Of a stretch of DNA of 64,000 nt, positions 47,201 to 59,200 are shown one piece after another. Source of the stretch: Ancistrus triradiatus (lineage: Eukaryota; Chordata; Actinopteri; Siluriformes; Loricariidae); NCBI GenBank assembly GCA_025084515.1, contig JAJAGP010000563.1:1-64000 (forward strand), in the 5' to 3' direction. The notes beneath the pieces are model-generated. The model searched no databases, was not told the DNA's origin, and saw only the letters and a list, made by a program, of their open reading frames with translations. Both the position numbers and the translations under genes were made by a program. The first letter of the stretch is position 1. Every line of letters begins with the position of its first letter.

Positions 47201-50200
47201 AATTCCGTCCCTTTCCTAACATTATACATGCACAGATTTGGGATTTTAATGGGGACAAATATCTTGATATGTTCGTTGCGATTATATTACATATTCTACT
47301 GTACATAGATTATTTGTAAATTGCTTAAAATGTCATTTTTACAAAAATTTTTACAAAAAAGTTGTGTGTCATTCTAAATGTTAGGTGTAGTGTCACATAC
47401 CTATGGTCCAAAAGATCAGTGCTGCTCTGTAGTATCAAATTAGGTGCACATTGATTATCTTCATCACACCCATTCCAGAAGGGCAGCTATTGGACAGATG
47501 AAAATACAGGGGAAAAATATATGTAGTACCATTAATCTCATTTAATAGGAATCTGACTGGTAAGACATACATGGATGTCTTTAGATATTGTATAGTAAGA
47601 TATTATTAGATTAATTTTTATTTATTTATGTATGTATGCATGCACTTATTTATTTCACATATTAACCCTGCCTTTTCTAGTCAGGGTGATATGGGCTCCA
47701 GTGCCTATCCTCTGAGAATACAAGTTGCAGACATCAGAAAATCTGATGAATCTCTAAATGGTCCACAAACTTTCAAGCACCACTGAATATTTTCTGGAAC
47801 AAGGTACATTGGCATAGTAGGATTCAACTTTTATGTAATTCCAGCAGTGACCGTTGTTTGAGTAGGTAATGTAGCAAAGATAAGTACCAAATGCCATTTA
47901 GTTGTGGGCAAAGTCAAAGATACCTCTGCACGCAGTGAGGTGGGCCAAGCATCATCCAGCACAGGACCCTCTTCAGGGTTCTTCATTTCCACATCCACAT
48001 TGAACACTATTGGCCGAGTATAGTCTGCAGCGTCCTGTACACAGTGCATCAGATTTTAACACCCTGCTCTCACATCACTATTATGGATTCAGTCAGTCTG
48101 CAGTAAATCATTTATGTAATACCTAATTCTGTATAAGCAATCCAAATATCTGAAGATGAGACACTCTGCGTTGATAGGGTCATAACACCTTTTATAACAA
48201 TACAATTTTAGAACACCAAATATATACCTTATGTTCTTCCCAGCAATTAGCATTTAAACCTAAATAGGTTTGTAGATATATTTATATCATGTCTACTTTC
48301 TGTATTTTTGTTATTAAATGTGTTACTATTAGACATTCTTGACCAACTATTTAGTAGCTCTAAACAAGGTAAACATGCATACCTGTAATGTTAAGCAGTG
48401 CTAAAGATGAATGCATATTTAAAGCTATGAAGAAGGATTAGCTATGAGAATATGTAATAAAAAATATGTAATTAAAAATATAAGAATTATCTATAAAACA
48501 AGGGCAGATTGTGGTAATAGAGGTGGTGACAGGCTACAGCATCATGGACTCACATGCACATGGAAGTAGATGTGCTCACAGTGTCGGGTTCCTGGCAGGA
48601 TGGTGATGTGTGCAGAGGACTGTCTATCAGTGGTGTCCAGTGTGACTCTGGGGCTGTGACGCCTCTCATCAAAAGCCCAGTTCAGTTTAAGACCTGCAGA
48701 ACGAGAGCATTTTTTAAAAGAGCACTGCACTTAAAATAAATTTCTTATGTTCATATGTTCAGATAATTTCACCTATCAGCAGATAGGTGTGATGTTAGTG
48801 CACAGTCGTGTTTGAAAGTTTGTGAACCCTTTAGACTTTTCTATATATGTGCATAAATATGACCCAAAACATCATCAGATTTCACACAAGTCCTAAAAGT
48901 AGATAAATGAAACACAATTAAAGAAATGAGATAAAAATATTATACATGATAATTTATTTATTGAAGAAAATGATCCAGTATTACATATCTGTTAGTGGCA
49001 AACATACATGAACCTTCAGCTCAGAGATGTGGATCTCTGCACCTGAAATGCATAGCATTTCTATTGGATTTAGGTCAGGGCATTCAAAACATTCTGGTCA
49101 TTTTTTAAAACATTTTTGGTATAACAAGCTGTGTGCTTTAAGTCTTTGTCTTGCTGCATGACCCGCATTCTCTTGAGATTCACTGACAGATGTCCTGACA
49201 TTTTCCTTTAGAATTTGCTGGTATAATTCAAAATAATTTGTTCCATCAATGAGGACAAGCTGTCCTGGCCCAGCTGCAGCAAAACAATCCCAAACCATGA
49301 TACTACCACCACCATGCTTCACATTTCTTTTTCTGGAAGGCAGTGTTCTGAAAAACGTAATGCTTCTACTTTGCTTCTACTTTAAACCAAAAAGTTTTAT
49401 CTCATTTTAGTCGAAGGACTTCTGGATCATTTGCGTGTCATGAGGGGCAACATTGTTCTTTTTGGAAAGCAACAGATTTCTCCTTGCAACCCTCTCATTC
49501 ACACCAGTGTTGTTCGGCGTTCTCATGATAGTGGACTTATAAACATTAACATTAGCCAGAGTGGGAGAGGCACTCAATTGCTTAGTTACAGTGTATTGAT
49601 TTGTGACCTCACAGACTATTACAGGTTGAAGTTATCTTTGTTGGTCAATCGAATAGCAATGGTCTTGAAATACCATTAATATAAAACAGGGATCCCACTC
49701 GCACCAGATTATCATCCCACTGATTGAAAAGACCTGACTCTAATTTTACTTTCAAATTAACTGCTAATCGTAGAGGTCACATACTTTTTATGACTTTTGA
49801 ATATGTAACATTATATCATTTCCCTTAATAAATGAATGATTAAGTATAATATTTTCTCTAACTCTAGGATTTCTGATGAAGTTTTAAGTCATATTTATGC
49901 AGAAATATAGAACATTCTAAAGGGTTCACAAAATGTCAAGTCCCATTGTACTAGGCTGCCTCTAAATAGAAAGGTATTGCATATATTTTAACTAAGTTCT
50001 TTAAGGTGCATGACACAAAAATAATTATTTCACTGATCCACTGACTGAGAAACTCCCAGCTACATGTTAAGCATCATACGAAAGAATAGAGAAATAGAGA
50101 AATGGCACTGTGACTTGGAGAAAAAATAAAGAGAGACAGAGAGAGACAGAGAGAGGGAGAGGGAGAGAGAATTATATCCAGATGAGGGCTGAGAGGAAGG

Positions 50201-53200
50201 AAAAAGTGACTGGCACAGTTTTACAGTGGTTCTATGGCTATGTTTTCTGCATGATATTTAAAGTGTTCAGATTCTGTACCAGGCCTTTTCCATAATAAAA
50301 TCTGCCCCTTAACACACATCTGATGGAGATTTCATACAGCTTCGGTGAAATGTAAAATACACATGCTCTGCTGAAACACATGCACCCAGATGTCTGTATA
50401 TGCATCCACAGGCACACAACCAACCAGTAACTCAGTTTGATGTGGAACAATCATTTAATTGTGACCAAAATGTTAAGATAAGTAGCACTGATGACATACC
50501 TACTATTTGAGTGTTTGGCATTGTAGTCCGAGGTTTAACAATCACACAGACTATGGCTGCCGTGCAGGTTACCTCTTTGCCCCCTCGCATGCAGTCTTTG
50601 TTGAACATGTTAATCATTGATGGCTCAAAGTGAACATCAATGTGCACTCGGACCACACTGCGAGACCTGCTCATTAGTGAAACAGTGATCAAATTAAATG
50701 TAATCCTAAAAGTCATAGACTAACAGTCTGGTTGCCTGTTATCGGCTGGTGACTTACCAAAGCAACACAGCAGCACCGAGTGCACCTACAGACAAATCGA
50801 TCAGTCCATCTCCATTTATGTCCATTACACCATGGACACTACGGCCAAAATATTGAAGCCCTGCGGAGATATCTACACCTCCTATTCTCTGACAAACAGA
50901 GATAGATAGAATTAGACAAAGTATGATCATGTGTATTATGTGTCCATAATTTCATAAAGTCTGGTCATCACAGTTTTGAGTTGTACCTGCTTATACTTTG
51001 GGGGAATACCATTATGCTGGCTGTGAAAGAGATAAATTGCACCCCTGTGGTCATCCTCGAGAGGAGCTCCCACGACAAGATCTCTGTAACCATCACCATT
51101 CAGATCAGGCACAGAGGACATGGCTGATCCAAAACGGGAATTCTGTGCCAGGGTTGATGGCCCGAGAAACCCCTCCAGTTTTATATGCCCCTTAAAACAA
51201 TAAACATGAAAGCAGTTAGGAGCAGCCATAGTGATGTCTATTTAATGTTTAGATTGTCCAAGAGCCCCAGACGTTGGTCTTCCTACCAATTTGATAGCCA
51301 GTGTGTGAAAATAATGCTGTGGTGATGCCTACCAGTTGGTCTTGCCTGTACATATAGATCCTGCCTGTCTCCCAGGATTGGCTAAAATACATGGGAGCAG
51401 CAACCAGCAGCATATCAGTCACTCCATCCTCATCCTGGTCTAGTGGAGTTACCTCGCTCCCATAATAGGAGCCAATCTATAAGAACACACAAAACACTGT
51501 AATAGTAAAATGGTGGCATGTTATACTTAATGTCACACGCAATACAATGCTGCTATGACATCAGCGTCAGCACTGTGCTGAGAACCTGGTCAGGGGCCAC
51601 CCTTTATAGTTAATGGATGAAGATAAGGGGAGTAAATAGTATGCATAGTATGCATTTAATGTATATGTTTGTCTTATCACCTTCTCTGTGTTATTTCACT
51701 GTTACCACATCTCACATCTCACCACACACACACACACACACACACAGATGTGATACATATGTTCAGTCGAGATCTGGACTGGGTGCTTGGGTCTAGACTT
51801 TCACACACATCTTCCAAGTTTGTTCCTTCGCCAACCTCACCAGTTCCACCCATAAGTCATTCTAACACCATTACGCTTTGAATAAAGAGGTGAATAAACA
51901 TCTGTGCTTGAAAAAGAAGGTGGTCAAAGCTTTAAACTGTTATTTAAATTGGACGCATATGTCAGGTACTGAAGATGGCTATGGGATTAAATCACCAAAA
52001 GTATGCTGAATCATTATAAGTAAACGTTTTTATGATAGAATAACACATACTGAAATAATGAGAAAGTGGCACAATGAATGTTAGCTTTCACCTGATATCC
52101 AGGTAGAGAGTGCAGTATGGTGAGGTTGCCTGTGTTAGTAAGGGAAAAGATGATCACTTTGCCGGTGTGGTTAAAACGAGGTGCTCCTGCCACGTACAGC
52201 TGACCATAATGGGCTGACACTATCGACGACACCACATAACCTAGGGTCGCACAAACAACACAAACAAATACAGCATTGGAAAGACGTTGTGGCAATCATC
52301 ATCATCTCTAATGGCAGAAATATATATAGTTTGTAGCGTAAACCATTTTGTGAGTAATAAATATTAAAAGTGGGAACAGATAATAACTAAGAGCAGATGT
52401 ATAGTAGCAAATATGAAAATGGTCCATAGTTTTGTTTGACAAGGCCTTGGCATGAAGGAAAACTACTTTATTTTAAAGTCCAAACTTAAATCTTTTTTTC
52501 CTAACTTTTAACACGATCTATCTGTATTAACCAATCAGGGAACTCCTCGGCAAGGACAAAGCCAAGAAATACATTCCTATCTGTCAGTTTTGTACTTTGC
52601 GTTCTCATGGTCACATCATACCAGGTTTAGCCAGATTGCAGTTATTAATGTGTCATGTGGAAGCAAGCGGTAGCAAAGATCTGACAAAATGTTGCTGACA
52701 ACCTAAGCTAAAAAATAGCCCTAAAAAGGAATAGTGCAGTAGAAAAGAAAACATGCCATACTTACCTGCCAAGAATCAATGAGCTGACATGAATTAGAAG
52801 GAGCATTATGTCATAAAGAAGTCCTATATCTCTAAAACTAAAATGTTTTTTTGAATATTTGTTCAAATGGGCAACTGGGACTGTGGTAGCCTAGTGGGTA
52901 AGGTACTGGACTATGGATGAGAAGGTCCAGGGTTCAAATCCCACCTCAGCCAAGCTGCCACTGTTGGGTCCTTGAGCAAGATCCTTAACCCACAACTGCT
53001 TAGATTGTAAGACTGTATCAATTGTAAGTCGCTCTGGATAAGGGCGTCTGCTAAATGCTGTAAATGTAGTTATTTGACTGTGACAATTTATGAAATTCGG
53101 ACTGTTCTTTCCCTCACCCAGGTATGCGCCATGGTTCTTCAGCTCCTCTGGAAACTCTTTCAGGTATGAGGATTTGGGAGGAATCACTTTGCCATTCTGT

Positions 53201-56200
53201 GTCTCTTTGAGGACGGCGCCATTCCACTCGTAAGCCCCCACAGCACCTACTAGAACGCCATCCTATAGTCACATAACACCAGGTTACTGAAGGAAGATCA
53301 TTGTTTGATCATTGATGATAAAGCTGTTCATGTATGTAGCCAGAAGTGGACAACCAAATATTACTTCCAAAAACACAAGTACGGAGTTTATCTTCTTGGT
53401 GCTGCTACAACAAACCTACTTCAGAAGGCTTTGCACTAGATTTTGGAACATGACCATGAGGATGGGAAATTATCTTGGACAATAAACGCTGGCACAGAGT
53501 TGACATTTCAAGTAATTTCAAAGCTGTCTGTTGGAGCTAATCTCAGGGCTCTCTGCACATCAGCCAAGTTCTGCATCACAGCTGGCAAACCGTATAGTTC
53601 CAATAAAAATTTCCTGTAAAAATCCTATAAAGCTTTTAAAGACATTTTAGGCAGCAGGCCAGAAATTTGTTGGCTTCTTGGGTATGTGGAGACCCATGAT
53701 TGTGTAATATTGAGAGTCACAGTGGTGTTCAACCCAATTTATTGCCACTGTAAATTGGGCTGGCCATGTAGTCATACATTCGGCCATATAGTGAACTTAT
53801 CTTTGTAAAATCTTTGTTTTGGCCTTTAAAGGATAATCCGTTAATAAAAAATGTATATATGTGTACTTTTATAACCTCTTTACGCATGATGTAATGTCTC
53901 TCATTAGATTCAATAAGCCTAATGAGAGGCTCAAAACCTAAAATTTATGAAGTGATAAAAATAATGTCAAGACTGAATATTACCAGTGAGCGAGTTTTCC
54001 ACTGCACTAGGCTCTGCACTGGCTGTTCTCTGTTACATAAACTGTTTGTAATGGCAAAATACCTTGAATAATAAATGCAAAACAGATACTCACGAAGGCA
54101 CACATAGTTTTGAGGATTATACAGCTCTTTCATAAATAGGTGCTTTTCTTATGACTTTCACAGCCAGATTACTGATGCTTTGAACAGTGCATATTTTTGT
54201 CTTAACAAATTCAGCAAAAGTATCCATATACACATTTTATGAATTTAACCTTTTGCATATATGAACATTCACAGACACTCACTTAACTGACCAGACAATT
54301 TACAACTTGCATATCTGGCATGGACTAGAAGGAACATTACTAGATCATGACACATTGTGAGAAGGGGAATGCTTAATCTATTCTGTTAACACCAAAAACC
54401 TGCCGTTTAACTCGGAACCTAACATTGCAAAAGGATTTTCCAGTCCTAGACAGTCTCTGCACTGACTTGAAGAGTTCAGTGCATTCCATATCTGTAAGAT
54501 AATGGCTGTAATTTGGGCCAAATTCACCCCTGAACAAAAAGCCTGCTGCACTGATAACAGAGTCACACAAGAGCCATGATGAAATAAGGACAGCAGTAAA
54601 AAGGCTCCCAGCAAACACTTCAGCCAACTATTCTTTCAGCATGTTGACGTGGACTGCTGATTGAATGCCACACTTGCACAAGAGCCTTCCTCAGTGATAT
54701 CCATTGAATTACAACGGTTGCTGTCATCCTTATTATGATTATATAATGATTCACTGAAATATGTTTATTCTGCAACTGTTAAAATGTTCATAGAAATGGC
54801 ATGGAATATTTTATTAGCAAAATAGATTCCAGGAACATTAATGCAGAAAAGTGGCTGTTTCTAAGAACCAATAACAAAAAATTACAACCTTTTGTCAGCT
54901 ATTCACTGACAGTGTTATTCCATCTCGACAAAAGCTGAAATAAATGAAGAATATGTGCTATTAATTTCTCAGTTTCTTTCCACTTTGCCTGGTGAGGATT
55001 GCGGTTTTATTATTTATAATTAATATAATTAAAATTATAATTTCTACTTCATATTCATACTTTTTTCATACAATTTTCATATTGATGTTTATTTTCTTTG
55101 TTAGCTTCAGTGGGCACTGCAGTGATAGTCTGTTATGTGTATCTGAACCAGTCACTATTCTTAAGCTAATAAAATGCAATTACAGTGTATTTTTTATATT
55201 TTAATCTGGACAATGACTCTTAAAGACTCTATACAATTGTTCACTCACAACCACGGAAAGCTTTCTCATTTGAGACACTCAAGGTTTCTTTCTTATGCGT
55301 CTCAGTGAGTGGTTTCTTGCTACCGTCTACTGTTAGAAGCACTACATAAATAAATTCCACTTAACAAAACAACTATCAGCTATATCACTGCAAAATTGAT
55401 ATATAAATCAAACATGCATTGTGTGAAAAGCATTAGATCTGCTAATGTGTCTGCAGGATTCGGTGATCTGCCATGCCTGGCACTTAAGGAAGGTAAACAG
55501 CACAGAACTACAATACTCAAGTCAAGCTAACAAACTAAATATCAAGCCTTCCTTTTCATGTGATTGTTTTATTTTTGTAGTAAGTTTTATGGAATTGTTT
55601 CATAATAAATAAATTAAGAGATATATTTAATATTTTGCAAGCAACACATCTAAACTTGTCCTTTATAGTCACATGTATAACAGTTCACAGAAAGCTTAGG
55701 ACACGTGTTCTTGTGCACATGTCATTCATTGGAGAAGTCAGAGACCTCAACAAAACCATATGTGCTCTGACGAATGTTTTTCCTCCGAAAATCAGAAGGA
55801 GGAAAAATATCTTTCCATTACACAAAGTTCACTCACAAATTTCAGTGTTCTGAGAGGCACCACAAATCCAACAATGTGAGGTATGACCATGCTTTATTTT
55901 CCCAGTGTTATTTTTCCCAGAGTAAATACTTCTCCATTCCGTGAAAGGAGCACAATACCAATATATCTCACCTGCAATGAATCATTATTACTAAGCAACT
56001 TCATACCAGACACAGAATGAAATATAATTCCCTAAAAGTGGCTGTTTGAGTGTAAATAACAATACTTTTTTTATTAAAAGCTGAACAATACTATATAATT
56101 GTATAACTTATACCAAAACTATGATACTATATTTTAGATCTATATCATACATATTATCCTTAGGTCAAAATAATTGTCATGATGAAGACAAAAGATATCC

Positions 56201-59200
56201 CATTCTCTACATCTATTATTTTACCCTCATCTGTTTACACACTACCATCAGAAAGATTATCAGTAATTCAGGATTCCAAGATTTCCCTTTGGGGATAAAT
56301 AAAGTACTCATCCATGGAGTGCTGCCTGTTCGTCCGTCCATCTGTCTGTCTATCCATCTGTCCATCCAATGTATTGGTGGCATGGAACCAAAACAGCTAG
56401 CACAGTCGCCTCACAGCTCCAGAGATCACCAGTTTGTTCTGGACCTTGGACTCCACCTGTGTGGAGTTTGCATGTCCTCCCTGTGTCTGTGTGGGTTTAC
56501 TCCGGGTACTCTGGTTTCCTCCCATATTCAAAAGACATGTTAATTGGTTGCTCTAAATTGGTCCAGTATGAACGTGTATGAATAGTATCAATGTAGCCTT
56601 GGTCCTGACATAAAGATCCACTGATGCTGATACAACATTAAACAAACAAACATAGGTCTAGCTAAATGTTGCGATTATCCAGTGTTTAGTTGTGAGCAGA
56701 ACATTCGGGCTAAATAAAAACAAGAAAGAGTTTCATCTGGTACCTCTGTTCATTAAACGACAATTTTTTTCAATGGTTTCTTGTTATTGTGAAAAGATAG
56801 TGATTGGTGCCCAAACTTACCTCCACAATGTGTGATGAGAAACCTGCCTGAGACATCTGTAGTCCAAAGGCACTTCCATTCTGGTTGGCACCTACAGAGA
56901 AGAGAAATATTGTTAGGATGAAAGGGAAAATGTTAGGTTTCTACAAAGGGGACAAGGCATGATCTTATAGTTATTTATACTTTTAAAAGAAAAGCAAAGT
57001 GCAGAGAACTGGTCATACTGTGGGGCACCCCTGCACTTCTTGTTTGTGTCACATAACCACAGATCCACCCCCAACCAAAGATGCACAATTTATTTTAATA
57101 TATTCATATATTATTCACATTAATTTTGTACATTCATTCCAGATTTATTCACTACTGGACTACGTCTGGGATTTATGGTGCTAGGGAACTGCTTCTGAAC
57201 ACAACTCCTCTTGCCAGAGGTGAGATACCAGCCTAGGTAGCTCAGCACTGTAAACCAGCACTCTACTTTCTGAGCTAGCTCGATTCAGTTTGGTACCTGG
57301 CACTGTAGAATTCCAAAAATAGACTCCCTGGCACCATTAAGTCTAGTAGTGAATGAATATGACGTGAATGAAGATATGAAATGATTATGAATAATGGGAA
57401 TGTATGCATATAAAATGTGAATAATAAGGTGAATACTAATTTATGTGGAAATGTACTGAGCACTCTATTAGGAACACCTGTACACCTACTCATTCGTGCA
57501 AGTATCTGATGAGCCAAATGTGTGACATTAGTGCAAACCACAGAAACGTTCAGATATGCAACAGCAGCTTCAACAGCTCCAATAGCATAAGACCATATTG
57601 GATTCAACTTTTGTCTGGTTCTAAATTCTGTGGGAAGGTTTTCACATTGGGCCTGTTAATACCAATCAATCATTGCTTGAAGGACACAACCTATTTGAGT
57701 ATTGTTGCTGACCATATGCATCCCTTCAAGTCAGTGCATTTAGTGTTCTTCAGTGGCCTTCCCAGTCACCGGATCTGAGTCTTTCAGCTCTCACAACTTT
57801 GGGATGTGGTAGCATTATAGAACATGAAGTCCACCTGAAAAATGCAATTGCATGATCCAAACAGATTAAGAGAAACATGATCATACCCTCTAGGCTGAAA
57901 ATCTTCTCTCCCAGAGCATCTACAATGTCCTTCAGAGCAGATTCATCTGTCACGTTAAAGAAATGCTCCTCGGGGTCAGTGGCAATGAATTTGATCTCTC
58001 TCAAGAATGCTTCAGGGTTGATCCCACGCCGGTTGTAGTAGCCAAGCACCTGAGTATACAATCATGGAACTTGGTACTTGTCCACAGCCTTAGGAGTCAT
58101 TGCCAGTACATATCAAGTAAAACTGGTTAGCTGCACAGTATATTTAATTTTACAGTGTATATTGTGGTCATACACCTTTCATATGACAAACACTTCAAAC
58201 TTATTGCAAGATTTTAATAGCTTAGAACAGACTGGTGCGAAAAGAAATACAGATATGATGGGAAATGGATAGTAAACTTAAAGCAGACTTACAGCAATTC
58301 CATACATAGTGATATTTTCCCTTTCACTTTCCTCCACAGCTCCTTTTAGGTCTGGAGTGTCATGTGACTCCCCATCAGTGATCACTATCATCACCTTCTT
58401 GGCGTCTTGACGTCCTCCATGTTTAAATGCTTGTGTGCTGTAATTGACAGCATAACATGTTCTTTTCCAGTTTATATGCAAAAAACACAATTTAGCTTAC
58501 TCTGTAGATATCCTATGTCTAATAAGCATATGTATAATTTGAGATTTGGTTATCTCATTGATATTTTCCATAATAATATCTTCCATAGGACAGTAATCTG
58601 CTCTCTGTAATACCGTGCAATATTAATTCCTAGTGCCGTCCGAGTCTCCTCTCCCCCACGCTGGTTAATATTTTGGGCAGCTGTCACCACCTCTTTAACA
58701 GTGTGGAAGTCATCAAGGTAGAACTCATGAACCACACTCTCTCCATACTGCACCACTCCAACCTGTAAAGACCAGAAAAAAGGTAGATGTTCAATTTCTG
58801 GTTAAGGGAAGGGTTAACACAAGTGGTTGATTAGTGTAAGGTAAGTAAACCACTTTGTGCCAGTAGGTTTAGCACAACTGAAAACAATGGGCTGTAAAGA
58901 TTGCTAATCATTTCATATTCTTTAAAACTACTGGAGCGGTGTAGTGTATATTGCTGCTGTGGTCAGATAGCATGGTTTCTTAACTAACCTACAAATTAAT
59001 ACACAATAAATGATCCTACACTATGAAATATGTTCAAGGTGAAACCAGGAAAGAAAGTTTCAGTGTAAGTCAAAGCATTCAACATCTGAATAAATTAGTT
59101 TAATAATTACATATATTATAGAACATACAGTGTATGTTGTGTAAATATATGAAATATACATTCAATACTTTGCAAAAGTCTTATGGCACCGTTAGATTAA

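Noticed and set aside
54373..54627. Two overlapping minus-strand open frames of 78-84 codons inside itga11 intron 10
   Set aside because: They lack splice sites in integrin phase and do not fit the alpha-11 sequence, which is complete across the flanking exons.
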